17,241 nt of DNA from Rhodoferax sp. (GCA_017880985.1 JADGRK010000012.1:1-17241), one strand, 5' to 3'. Counted from the first letter of the stretch, positions 1-6,701 are shown. The notes: generated by a model from the sequence alone, not told the origin. Made by a program: numbers and translations.

Positions 1-525
1 CTGAGCCCTCATCACCTGGCGCAAGGGTTCAACCGGATAGACGCGAAAGCCGAACAAGGAGTCGCCAATGCCGGCCCACAGCGTTTCCAGATTGGCCCAC
101 CAGTTGGAGACGCGTCGCCCTTGCACGCGCAGGCCCGGCGCGCTGGCATCGAACACCGGCACGCCCAATATCATGGCCGCTGGCTGGCGCGCGGATTCGG
201 CCATGAAGGTGGGGATAAGCTCGGCTGGATGCTGACCGTCCGAATCCATGGTCAAGACGTGACTGAATCCCGCCGCTGCGGCCTGTTCCAGGCCGTGCAG
301 TACCGCCGCACCCTTGCCCTGGTTACGTGGCAAGACGATCACGCGCAGGTCGGCGTCTCGCGCTGCCATCGCAGTCAAGCGCTCGGCACTGCCGTCGTTG
401 CTGCCATCCACCACCACCCACACCGGGCTCCAGTATTGGCGTGCCGCGCGCACGGTTTCATAGACCTTCGCGCCCGGGTTGTAGCTCGGGATGAGGACGA
501 GATGCGTGGTCGAGGCAGCCATCAT
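1..525 (-). CDS. Glycosyltransferase family 2, partial (C-terminus outside window)
   Basis: Reading the minus strand from 525 gives an open frame to the window edge (175 codons). It begins MMAASTTHLVLIPSYNPG, the usual start of a GT-A fold, followed by VVVDGSNDGS (nucleotide-sugar loop, about residues 36-45) and TMDSDGQHP (DXD-type metal site, about 92-100). These place it in glycosyltransferase family 2, near the dolichol-phosphate-mannose synthase type; the sugar and acceptor cannot be told. The start ATG (525-523) overlaps the acyltransferase stop as ATGA and has no good Shine-Dalgarno sequence, so it is probably translated by coupling. A second ATG follows immediately. In aryl polyene clusters such an enzyme is thought to help build the polar head group or lipid carrier, so that role is inferred from neighbours. 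The frame call is secure; the exact substrate is unknown. Confidence 0.9.
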   Translation of the reverse strand, partial: MMAASTTHLVLIPSYNPGAKVYETVRAARQYWSPVWVVVDGSNDGSAERLTAMAARDADLRVIVLPRNQGKGAAVLHGLEQAAAAGFSHVLTMDSDGQHPAELIPTFMAESARQPAAMILGVPVFDASAPGLRVQGRRVSNWWANLETLWAGIGDSLFGFRVYPVEPLRQVMRAQ

Positions 526-1343
526 GAGGGCGAGCGGGCGTTCAGCTCGGGCGGTTGGTCAGCCTGCGTGGGCAGGGCGTTGGTCGGGTAAAACGACGAG
601 CCTTGTACCAGTTCATGGGCAAAGTAGTGTTCCAGTTCAGCCATGAAGCGCTGGGTATGCTGCGGTGGATCAAAGCGCCGCCCCAGGCGCACCCGGTAAT
701 GGATCGGCATCGGCGGTTGGCGGAACAGCGACCAGCCTTTACCCAGATACTTTGAATCGGTTTCTATCAGTATCGTCTGCACCGGCACCTGCGCACGATG
801 CGCGATCAGAGCGATACTGCCCTTGAGTGGATTGACCGGGTACGAGGTGGTGCGGGTACCTTCGGGAAAAAGCAACAGATGGCTGCCACAGTCAAAATCC
901 TGGATTGCAAGCTGCACCATGCGCCGCACCGGTTCATTGCGGATGTAGCGCGCCAGCCGGCTACCCGCACCGAGAAAAATATTGTTCATCAGATCGGCTT
1001 TAAGCACGCAGGCGACATTCGGTAAGCGTGACATCACCATTACTGCATCCAGCAGGCATGGATGATTGGGCGCGAGAATCAGCGACGACTCGTTGCGCAG
1101 GGCATCCAGCGCCTCCAGGTCAAAGCTGAACCGGCGCGACATGCCAAGACTGGCAAGATATAAGCGAAACACTGCCATGATGACGTAACGCCCCAGCGCC
1201 TGTCCCCGGCGCTCGGACAGAAGCGGGTAAACAATCATCGCCACGGGCGTCCATGCCAGGCACAGTATCCCCAGCCAGACCACGCCCAGATATATCACCA
1301 GGTAATCGTAGGCATTCAGCAACACCCGCAATATGGCGCGCAT
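522..1343 (-). CDS. PlsC-like lysophospholipid acyltransferase family protein
   Basis: A 273-residue protein with the acyltransferase signatures of the PlsC/LPLAT family: NHPCLLDA (the NHX4D catalytic box, about residues 93-100) and FPEGTRT (acyl-acceptor phosphate binding, about 160-166). A hydrophobic N-terminal stretch (about residues 10-45) should anchor it in the inner membrane. It lies 2 bp after the chorismatase stop and overlaps the glycosyltransferase start by ATGA, so all three are one transcript. Proteins of this type are regular members of xanthomonadin/aryl polyene clusters, where they are proposed to transfer the polyene chain to a lipid or sugar head group. That role is inferred from context; a housekeeping 1-acylglycerol-3-phosphate acyltransferase is less likely given the neighbours. 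Confidence 0.9.
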   Translation of the reverse strand: MRAILRVLLNAYDYLVIYLGVVWLGILCLAWTPVAMIVYPLLSERRGQALGRYVIMAVFRLYLASLGMSRRFSFDLEALDALRNESSLILAPNHPCLLDAVMVMSRLPNVACVLKADLMNNIFLGAGSRLARYIRNEPVRRMVQLAIQDFDCGSHLLLFPEGTRTTSYPVNPLKGSIALIAHRAQVPVQTILIETDSKYLGKGWSLFRQPPMPIHYRVRLGRRFDPPQHTQRFMAELEHYFAHELVQGSSFYPTNALPTQADQPPELNARSPS

Positions 1344-1345
1344 GA

Positions 1346-2407
1346 TCAGTCCCGCTCGCCGGACATAAACCGAAACGGATGCGCCGCAGTGGCCTCAACT
1401 TCCAGCAGCAGATCCTGGCGGCACACATCGGCCTGCAAGTAGACCGCGTTGGGCGTGGTGCCCAGGATGCGCTCAAGCTCGGTGCGAATCTGCGCCAGAT
1501 CGGCGGGATGGCGCACGGATACCTTGTAATCCAGGCTGGTCAGATCGAACCCGGGCTGGCTCGCCAGACGATTTGCCTCTGCCAGCACGGCCTCGATATT
1601 GGTCATGGTTTCGCGGGTTTGCGCCACCACATCGGCGGGGTGCAGGGTTGCGTGGCCAACAATACTGGCGGTGCCAGATACAAACAACATCTCGTTTTGT
1701 CGCAGTTGCACCAGACTGGCACGCGAGAACGTCGGGCTGCGCGGGCCATATTGCTGCGGATATTGGCAGGCGCTGATCTGGCGCGGGTTTTCTATGCTCA
1801 GCGGCACCACGCGTCCGGCCAGGAATGCAATGCTTAACGGCCCCTGAGCTGAACCTAGCGCACACGCGGCAGGGGCATTCCCCACCACATTGCGTCCGTG
1901 CGCAAGGAAAGCGTCCTGCCGTCCCAGGTTGAACTGGCGATAGCGCTCCAGCCCGAAGCTGTGGCTGTTGATGTCAGCGATGTAATTCCAGAAGCGGAAC
2001 AGATACGGGTAGCGCAGCGTGTCGAGCAGCGCAAATATTTGGCGATAGGCCGACTCGGTGGCCTGCTGTAGCGGCGTTTTGTCAGCACCGGCTTCAAACA
2101 TGGTTTCAGACAGCACGATCACGCCGAACAAAACACCATCGTCATGGCGATAATGAATGGCGCCACACTGACCCCGCGTCAGCTGTCCGCTGCCGTGCCA
2201 GACTTCGCAGATGGAATCGCCACCATCGAGTCTCTGCATGGCTACGTGCATGCAGGGGGCGTCCCCGTCAGCTTGCGCCTGGCTCTCGAGTGCATCCGCA
2301 GAAAAACAGAGCGCGCCCAGCAGGCTGTTTTTCCACTGGGCCGGTTGTTTCAAAAACGCTGCAATCGACAGGTTTGCGCCATGCAGGGGGGGTGCTGTAT
2401 CGCGCAT
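1346..2407 (-). CDS. Chorismatase of the XanB2/FkbO/Hyg5 family (hydroxybenzoate-forming)
   Basis: A 353-residue protein recognised by family blocks: FRFWNYIADIN (about residues 137-147), GLERYRQFNLGRQDAF (about 152-167) and SGTASIVGH (about 244-252), with the conserved trimer-like (YjgF-type) fold in the C-terminal half. Members cleave chorismate to pyruvate plus 3- or 4-hydroxybenzoate (XanB2, Hyg5) or to dihydroxycyclohexadiene carboxylate (FkbO); databases often call them pteridine-dependent deoxygenase-like. With an acyltransferase and a glycosyltransferase directly downstream, the likely job is to make the hydroxybenzoate starter of an aryl polyene pigment, as XanB2 does for xanthomonadin. 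Which benzoate isomer is made cannot be read from sequence here. Its ATG (2407-2405) overlaps the stop of a broken upstream frame as TGATG, suggesting it was once the second gene of the operon. Confidence 0.88.
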   Translation of the reverse strand: MRDTAPPLHGANLSIAAFLKQPAQWKNSLLGALCFSADALESQAQADGDAPCMHVAMQRLDGGDSICEVWHGSGQLTRGQCGAIHYRHDDGVLFGVIVLSETMFEAGADKTPLQQATESAYRQIFALLDTLRYPYLFRFWNYIADINSHSFGLERYRQFNLGRQDAFLAHGRNVVGNAPAACALGSAQGPLSIAFLAGRVVPLSIENPRQISACQYPQQYGPRSPTFSRASLVQLRQNEMLFVSGTASIVGHATLHPADVVAQTRETMTNIEAVLAEANRLASQPGFDLTSLDYKVSVRHPADLAQIRTELERILGTTPNAVYLQADVCRQDLLLEVEATAAHPFRFMSGERD

Positions 2408-2564
2408 CAGTTCACTGTTGCGCCAGTTTCATCCACCACCCGGATGTTGTGTTTGCGCGCCCGACGAGCAACGCAGCGGCTCTCGAACCTGCGGGCACAA
2501 CACCGATGACCGGTACGTCGCAGTCCGAAACGCTGGCGGCGGATGCGGCGGGAACAGTGCTCAT
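2407..2564 (-). pseudogene. Frameshifted remnant of the gene ahead of the chorismatase
   Basis: Two adjoining minus-strand frames look coding. The first starts at an ATG at 2564 (MSTVPAASAAS...) and runs through DVPVIGVVPAGSRAAALLVG. The second, offset by one base, continues as ARKHNIRVVDETGATVN and stops with a TGA (2409-2407) that overlaps the chorismatase ATG as TGATG. One added base near 2455-2460 would join them into about 53 residues. The overlap is what one expects of a translationally coupled operon gene. I do not recognise the family; the first part faintly recalls a glutamate racemase strand, too weakly to name. It may be a real short gene with a sequencing error, a decayed gene, or chance. 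Confidence 0.35.
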
Positions 2565-2598
2565 CGCGTAACTTGGCTTGCTATTTTCATCACCGCGA

Positions 2599-2604
2599 AT
2601 TGTA
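2599..2604 (-). promoter_or_regulatory. Possible -10 box for the pigment operon
   Basis: On the minus strand TACAAT lies about 35 bp before the ATG at 2564. No convincing -35 box is found at 16-18 bp, so this is only a candidate start point for the chorismatase operon. Confidence 0.2.
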
Positions 2605-2632
2605 TCCAAGGACGAAGCAGAAAGGCCTCAAA

Positions 2633-2776
2633 CACTCACTTTTATGTCCACTGTGCGCCGGGCAGATGCGCCTCATCGCGTTCCTCACCGAGGGTGCAGA
2701 GGTGCGCAAGATTCTGGTAAAACCGTGCATCGACGTCTCCACCCAGAAGCGGACCTCAATTTCATTGTCCGATTGA
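2633..2776 (+). pseudogene. C-terminal fragment of an IS91-type transposase
   Basis: In the plus frame ending at 2776 the translation contains CPLCAGQMRLIAFLTEGAE followed by VRKIL. This resembles the conserved tail of IS91/ISCR-like (Y2, HUH) transposases, where a CPxCGGxMRxIAFIT zinc-ribbon stretch is followed by an xIxxIL helix. Here the second knuckle reads CAG instead of CGG. Nothing of the catalytic domain precedes it, and the sequence after VRKIL has diverged from the usual HIGV-type ending and stops early. It is a dead remnant, left where the pigment operon begins. The family assignment is from remembered consensus, not a search. Confidence 0.55.
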
Positions 2777-2822
2777 CCCGGTCGATGTCTATGTCTATGT
2801 GTGCAAGCGCACAGATGAATTC

Positions 2823-2867
2823 TTGACAATTCTTTATTCTTAATCAGTGAGTCATCAATTGGCTCAC
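2823..2867 (+). promoter_or_regulatory. Candidate promoter/operator region of the csbD-like gene
   Basis: A perfect TTGACA hexamer (2823-2828) is followed by an imperfect inverted repeat, GTGAGTCA-TCAAT-TGGCTCAC (2847-2867, one mismatch), in unusually AT-rich DNA. No good -10 box sits at the standard distance from TTGACA, so the exact start is unclear. The palindrome is placed where an operator would act. Confidence 0.35.
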
Positions 2868-2910
2868 ACGCGTAGTAATTTTTTCAATTTTCTTTCAAGG
2901 AGAAACAATC

Positions 2911-3096
2911 ATGAATAAAAACCAAGTCAAGGGCACTGTCAAAGACATCTCCGGCAAAGTTCAAGAGGAGGCCGGAAAATTAGTTGGAAACAAGGAACAA
3001 CAAGCGAAGGGTTTGCTAAAACAGGTCGAAGGCAAAGCCGAGAAGAAGTTGGGGGATGTCAAAGAAATCGTCAAGGATTCCGCCCGCAAACCCTGA
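2911..3096 (+). CDS. CsbD family stress protein
   Basis: A 61-residue, very hydrophilic, lysine/glutamate-rich protein beginning MNKNQVKGTVKDISGKVQEE and containing the repeated G-K-x-Q/V-E-x-A-G-K pattern of the CsbD family (bacterial general-stress proteins, about 60-70 residues; molecular function unknown). It has no cysteines, signal peptide or membrane segment, so it is presumably cytosolic. A strong AAGGAG Shine-Dalgarno lies 8 bp before the ATG. It is a single-gene unit flanked by decayed sequence. Codon choice and upstream DNA are more AT-rich than the surrounding genes. Regulation by a general stress response is expected for the family, but only a TTGACA box and an inverted repeat are visible. 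Confidence 0.9.
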   Translation: MNKNQVKGTVKDISGKVQEEAGKLVGNKEQQAKGLLKQVEGKAEKKLGDVKEIVKDSARKP

Positions 3097-3309
3097 GAAC
3101 TTATCCATAAACAAGGGATACGTCGGCATTAACGGTCAGCATCTCATCGACGCTGTTCGTTCCAGGCCGGACCGCGCAATTAAGAGAAGTGCGCGCAGTG
3201 CCGCTACAAGGGCTTCCCAAGACCAACTGAGCAATGTGCGCAGCGTGGGGTGGGCTTGTGTCTGCGACCACAGAAACAGCACGATCAACTCGCCCTTATG
3301 CAACGGGCT
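3097..3309. other. Intergenic stretch without recognisable gene
   Basis: About 210 bp between the csbD-like gene and the end of the thiamine-diphosphate enzyme gene. Both strands have short open frames (one on the minus strand is hydrophobic, with LSWSWEALVAALRALLLIA), but none has a recognisable family, a good ribosome binding site or clear codon bias. It may be decayed sequence. Confidence 0.4.
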
Positions 3310-3338
3310 CAAACAGCTATTATTGTGATAGCTGTTTG
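3310..3338. terminator. Perfect 11-bp inverted repeat over the end of the thiamine-diphosphate enzyme gene
   Basis: CAAACAGCTAT and ATAGCTGTTTG are exact reverse complements around a 7-base loop. The stop codon of the minus-strand gene (3322-3320) lies inside the structure, so the left arm is beyond the gene and the right arm encodes its last residues (NKQLSQ). It is suited to end or protect the transcript. The AGCTAT/ATAGCT core is shared with the intergenic repeat at 6145-6162. Confidence 0.55.
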
Positions 3339-5020
3339 TTGAGCGCACCACGCGTGATGGACGACAGCGTGGCGCGCGTCGTGATGACTTCCGGGTCCAG
3401 TCTCACTTCGATCAGCGTGCCCTCCTTGCGCGCCAAAGCGGCCAGCAGTTCGGCCTCAAATTCGGCGGTGCGCGTGATGCGCACACCCGCATAGCCGTAA
3501 GCGCGCGCCAGAGCGGCAAAGTCCGGGTTGTTCAAGTGCGAACCACTCACATGGCGCGGGTATTCGCGCTCCTGGTGCATGCGGATGGTGCCATACATGC
3601 CGTTGTTGAGCAGCACGATGATGCTCTTGGCACCGTGCTGAACGGCAGTAGCCAACTCCTGACCATTCATCAGAAAATCACCGTCACCAGCGATGGTCAA
3701 GACCACCCGTCCGGTCGTGATGGCGGCGGCAATGCCCGCCGGTACGCCGTAACCCATGGCACCCACGGTGGGCGCCAGTTGCGTCTTGTGCCCTTTGGCA
3801 AGCCCGTGGTGCTTGAAAAACCGGTGTAGCCAACTGGCAAAATTACCTGCGCCATTGGTCAGCACGGCATCGGCTGGCAGATGCCTTTGCAACAAGCCAA
3901 CAATGGCGGGCATGTCAATGCTGCCCGGAAGCTCTTGTGGTTCGAGGTTTTCCAGGTAGTCCGCGTTGCAGGAGGCGGTCCAAGCCTGCCAAGGCACGGA
4001 CAGCGGCGCGGGCAGCACTTCCAGCGAGCGGGCCGCCGCATTCATGGTGGCCTGAATGGCCAAGTCCGCCTGGTAGACGCGGTTGAGCTCTTCGGCACTG
4101 GCATGGATGTGCACCAGCTTCTGCTTGGGCTTCGGTGCTTCCAGCAGCGTGTAATTGCCGGTTGTCATTTCGCCGAGCCGCGGGCCAATGGCAATGATCA
4201 GGTCGCTCGCCTTGACGCGCGCGGCCAGCTTGGGATTCAGGCCAATGCCGACATCACCCGCATACAGCGGATGGTGGTTGTCAAAGGTGTCCTGAAAGCG
4301 AAACGCATTGCCCACCGGCAGCTTCCAGTTTTCAGCAAAGCGTTGCAGCGCCTGCGCCGACTGGGGTGTCCAGCCGCCACCACCGGCGATGACCAGCGGC
4401 TGCCTTGACGCCAATAGCATCTCACCCAGCGTGTGCAAGGAGCCAGGATCACTCCAGGCCTGGACCGCCTCAACGCGGGGCAACGGCTGCGCGTCGGTCA
4501 TTTGGGTCAGCATGTCTTCGGGCAACACCAGCACCACCGGCCCCGGCCGGCCGTTCATGGCCGTTGCAAAAGCGCGCGCCACATACTCGGGCATGCGGTC
4601 AGCATCATCAATGCGCTCCACCCGTTTGGCAAAGCCCTTGGTACTGGGCCCGAAAAAACTGCCGTAGTCCACCTCCTGGAAGGCCTCACGATCGCGGCAG
4701 TCGCTGGCCACATCGCCCACCAGCAACACCATTGGCGTTGAATCCTGAAAAGCGGTGTGCACGCCGATGGAGGCATTGGTGGCGCCCGGCCCGCGCGTGA
4801 CCATGCAAACACCCGGCCGGCCGGTGAGCTTGCCGTGCGCCTCGGCCATGAAGGCCGCGCCGCCCTCCTGACGACAGGTGATGAATTTGATCTGATCGTG
4901 GCGGGCATAGAGACCGTCCAGCACTGCCAGATAGCTTTCGCCGGGCACACCAAACGCATGCGTAACGCCCTGGGCCAGAAGGCAGTCAACAAGAAGATGG
5001 CCGGCAAGTTGTTTAGTCAT
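3320..5020 (-). CDS. Thiamine-diphosphate-dependent enzyme, acetolactate synthase large-subunit-like
   Basis: A 566-residue protein with the three-domain layout of the acetolactate synthase/benzaldehyde lyase/pyruvate oxidase family. The N-terminal pyrimidine-binding domain has the activating glutamate in TCRQEGGAAFMAE (E52). The central domain contains IAGGGGW (about 210-216). The C-terminal diphosphate-binding domain has GDGDFLMNGQE starting at residue 445 and ending in the paired asparagines LLNNGMYG (about 471-478), the usual metal-ThDP motif. Length and motifs are intact, so it is probably active. It could be a catabolic acetolactate synthase, an oxo-acid decarboxylase or a lyase; the substrate cannot be assigned. 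No regulatory small subunit (IlvH) lies nearby, which argues against the branched-chain biosynthetic enzyme. It follows a small acidic gene by 38 bp and probably shares its promoter. Confidence 0.9.
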   Translation of the reverse strand: MTKQLAGHLLVDCLLAQGVTHAFGVPGESYLAVLDGLYARHDQIKFITCRQEGGAAFMAEAHGKLTGRPGVCMVTRGPGATNASIGVHTAFQDSTPMVLLVGDVASDCRDREAFQEVDYGSFFGPSTKGFAKRVERIDDADRMPEYVARAFATAMNGRPGPVVLVLPEDMLTQMTDAQPLPRVEAVQAWSDPGSLHTLGEMLLASRQPLVIAGGGGWTPQSAQALQRFAENWKLPVGNAFRFQDTFDNHHPLYAGDVGIGLNPKLAARVKASDLIIAIGPRLGEMTTGNYTLLEAPKPKQKLVHIHASAEELNRVYQADLAIQATMNAAARSLEVLPAPLSVPWQAWTASCNADYLENLEPQELPGSIDMPAIVGLLQRHLPADAVLTNGAGNFASWLHRFFKHHGLAKGHKTQLAPTVGAMGYGVPAGIAAAITTGRVVLTIAGDGDFLMNGQELATAVQHGAKSIIVLLNNGMYGTIRMHQEREYPRHVSGSHLNNPDFAALARAYGYAGVRITRTAEFEAELLAALARKEGTLIEVRLDPEVITTRATLSSITRGALNKQLSQ

Positions 5021-5058
5021 ACGCGCATTGTGCCGCGGCCAGCCGGAAAGACCGGCGC

Positions 5059-5367
5059 CTACTCCGGCGTACTGCTGTCTCCGTCGGCACCGCCAGCCGC
5101 CAGCGCTTGCCGCGCCAGTTCTTCCTCGCTCAGGGGTGGGGCTTCTTCAAGCGCCGCCAGCTCTTCGAGAAACTCCTCGCTTGGCGCTTCGTGCTCCAGC
5201 AGCACTTCTTCCAGCTTTTGCCGACCCGTTTCAATAGGCACCGAGGGTGACGCCAGTATGGTGGGTGGCACGGGGAATTTCTCGCCAAGCTCGAACTTCA
5301 ACGCCTGTGATTTTTCATCCACCCAATGGGCAAAATCACCGTCCTTGGGCGCGTTTGAATCGGTCAT
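5059..5367 (-). CDS. Small acidic protein of unknown function
   Basis: A 102-residue protein starting MTDSNAPKDGDFAHWVDEKS. The ATG at 5367 is chosen because AAGGAG lies 7 bp before it; the longer in-frame extension to 5649 would run over the glycosylase gene and has no support. The second half is dominated by glutamate, leucine and alanine (EEVLLEHEAPSEEFLEELAA), predicting acidic helices. There is no signal peptide, membrane segment or metal motif. I do not recognise a family. It lies 38 bp ahead of the thiamine-diphosphate enzyme in the same direction, so they are probably co-transcribed. It might be a partner or accessory protein, but that is inferred from position only. Confidence 0.75.
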   Translation of the reverse strand: MTDSNAPKDGDFAHWVDEKSQALKFELGEKFPVPPTILASPSVPIETGRQKLEEVLLEHEAPSEEFLEELAALEEAPPLSEEELARQALAAGGADGDSSTPE

Positions 5368-5445
5368 GATTATCTCCTTGGCTTGCGTTGCGGCCCTGGC
5401 GCGATTGGCCAGAACACGGCTCATTATGGGCGCAGGCACCGCCCA

Positions 5446-5475
5446 TTGATAGGGCCAGGTGCGGTGACCGTGCAA
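5446..5475 (-). promoter_or_regulatory. Candidate promoter for the acidic protein/ThDP enzyme pair
   Basis: On the minus strand TTGCAC (5475-5470) and TATCAA (5451-5446) are separated by 18 bp, a reasonable sigma-70 arrangement about 80 bp before the ATG at 5367. The divergent glycosylase gene starts only 36 bp away on the other side. Confidence 0.4.
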
Positions 5476-5510
5476 AATGGGCACACTGACCCTCCGTTGC
5501 GCCACCCGCC

Positions 5511-6071
5511 ATGACATTACCCGCAATCGATTTTTTCTCTCCGTCGCCCGAGGTTGCCCGCCGGCTGATCGGCTCGACGCTGCTGGTCGATGGCGTGGGA
5601 GGCCGGATTGTCGAGACCGAAGCCTATGACCGGGAAGACCCGGCATCACACAGCTTTTGCGGCCCGACGCCGCGCAACGCGGCCATGTTTGGTCCGCCGG
5701 GGCGCACCTACGTGTACCAGTCCTACGGCATTCACTGGTGCCTGAACCTGGTCTGCCGCGAAGCGGGGCATGGTGCCGGCGTGTTGATCCGTGCGATCGA
5801 ACCCCTGACCGGACTCGACATGATGCGGGCCCGGCGCGGGCTCGACGATGTGCGGCTGCTGTGCGCCGGGCCAGGGCGGGTGGGGCAGGCGCTGGGCATC
5901 ACGCGGGAACACAACGGTCTGGCCATCGCCGCGCCACATTTCGAACTGTGTCCTGCAAGCGGGCCGGTTCAGGTGATTTGTGGACCGCGCGTTGGCATTT
6001 CAAAGGCGGTTGAGCAGCCCTGGCGCTTTGGGCTGGCGGGCTCACGCTTTTTGAGCCGGCCTTTCGGTTAA
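5511..6071 (+). CDS. DNA-3-methyladenine glycosylase (AAG/MPG family)
   Basis: A 186-residue monofunctional base-excision glycosylase that removes alkylated purines such as 3-methyladenine and hypoxanthine. The AAG-family signatures are all present: RIVETEAYDRED with the catalytic glutamate and intercalating-loop tyrosine (E37, Y39), HSFCGPTPRNAAMFGPPG (about 47-64), the YVYQSYGIHWCLN strand, and LIRAIEP (about 92-98). Length fits bacterial members (about 180-200 residues). It is transcribed divergently from the acidic protein/ThDP enzyme pair with 143 bp between start codons. The GTG/ATG region before the gene has no strong Shine-Dalgarno. Directly after its stop codon comes a ubiD-tail/repeat element, described separately. 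Confidence 0.93.
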   Translation: MTLPAIDFFSPSPEVARRLIGSTLLVDGVGGRIVETEAYDREDPASHSFCGPTPRNAAMFGPPGRTYVYQSYGIHWCLNLVCREAGHGAGVLIRAIEPLTGLDMMRARRGLDDVRLLCAGPGRVGQALGITREHNGLAIAAPHFELCPASGPVQVICGPRVGISKAVEQPWRFGLAGSRFLSRPFG

Positions 6072-6075
6072 ACGG

Positions 6076-6162
6076 CAGCAGCTCTGGCAGACCCCGGGTT
6101 TGTGAGTCAAATTGGGCTATGGCACCCGCGGATCTTGCGCAAGCAGCTATTCAAAATATAGC
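6076..6162 (+). repeat. ubiD-tail plus AGCTAT intergenic repeat, copy A
   Basis: Starting 5 bp after the glycosylase stop, 6076-6105 can be read QQLWQTPGL-stop, matching the last codons of the ubiD remnant at the right window edge (EQLWQTLGL-stop). The following 57 bp contain an intergenic repeat that ends in the palindrome AGCTATTCAAAATATAGC (6145-6162). Bases 6076-6144 align without gaps to 17173-17241 with 49 of 69 identical. Short palindromes of this type are scattered through Comamonadaceae genomes (from memory). It may also terminate the glycosylase transcript. Confidence 0.65.
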
Positions 6163-6187
6163 AAAAACCGGGCATCACTGCGAGCAG

Positions 6188-6230
6188 GCGGACGTTTTCG
6201 GGTCGGTCAAAGGTGCGATACTTCGTCCGC
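6188..6230. promoter_or_regulatory. Inverted repeat upstream of the chrB-like gene
   Basis: GCGGACG (6188-6194) and CGTCCGC (6224-6230) are exact reverse complements 29 bp apart, ending about 30 bp before the ATG. A -10-like GATACT (6217-6222) lies at its right side. It could be an operator or an mRNA hairpin; nothing more can be concluded. Confidence 0.3.
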
Positions 6231-6260
6231 TGGGGTTGAATTTCTTAACAGGAGATGGCC

Positions 6261-6695
6261 ATGAAATGGATTACCCGCTCGCATGTGCACGTTGATCGCG
6301 TTGCCTGTCCTTGGCTTATCGGCCGCTTCATTGATAGCACGGCGGAGTTTTTATTTGTGCCCAGGAATCAAATTGACAAAGTGGCCAAAGAAACCGGTGC
6401 CATCCCGTTTGACGCGCCCGGCGTCGAACTCGGCCATCACGAGGGCCGTTGTTCCTTTGAATCCATCATTTTGAAATATGAGCTGCAAGAGCCGGGTCTG
6501 TTGCGGCTGGCAAAAATCGTCCATGCCGCGGACATCGGCGAAGATATCGACAAAGATCCGCTCGCGCGTGGACTGGAAGCGATTGCCAGCGGCTACGGTC
6601 TGCGCTTCCCGCATGATCTGGAAAACCTGCAGCACCAGTTTGAAGTCTACGACGCGCTGTATGCGTGGTGTCGGCTGGATGTGGCCGGGAAATAA
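6261..6695 (+). CDS. ChrB-domain (chromate resistance) protein
   Basis: A 144-residue protein that corresponds to the C-terminal ChrB domain alone: MKWITRSHVHVDRVACPWLI at the start, FVPR, and the HHEGRCSFE block (about 61-69), followed by a helical segment with HAADIGED. Full ChrB is about 300 residues with an N-terminal DNA-binding part that is absent here. The start at 6261 is preferred over the in-frame ATG at 6255 because AGGAG abuts 6255 but lies 6 bp from 6261. The conserved R, C, H and E residues could bind metal or oxyanion, which is inference. It is followed after 6 bp by an MFS transporter, so the two probably work together in export-based resistance. No chrA chromate transporter is in the window. 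Confidence 0.82.
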   Translation: MKWITRSHVHVDRVACPWLIGRFIDSTAEFLFVPRNQIDKVAKETGAIPFDAPGVELGHHEGRCSFESIILKYELQEPGLLRLAKIVHAADIGEDIDKDPLARGLEAIASGYGLRFPHDLENLQHQFEVYDALYAWCRLDVAGK

Positions 6696-6701
6696 ATCCA
6701 G

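Noticed and set aside
121..591. Plus-strand open frame at the left edge
   Set aside because: Antisense of the family 2 glycosyltransferase, which has the conserved PSYNPG and DSDGQ motifs.
1120..1865. Minus-strand frames overlapping the acyltransferase and chorismatase genes
   Set aside because: Out-of-frame shadows of the two real genes on the same strand.
2412..2563. Glutamate racemase (murI) remnant
   Set aside because: The stretch DVPVIGVVPAG resembles a MurI strand, but no catalytic cysteine block is present and the match is too short to name.
2784..2805. Short TGTCTA-type tandem repeat
   Set aside because: Only two imperfect units; no sign of function.
4757..5449. Plus-strand serine-rich frame
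   Set aside because: Antisense to the ThDP enzyme start and the acidic protein; the serine runs are the complement of its glutamate codons.
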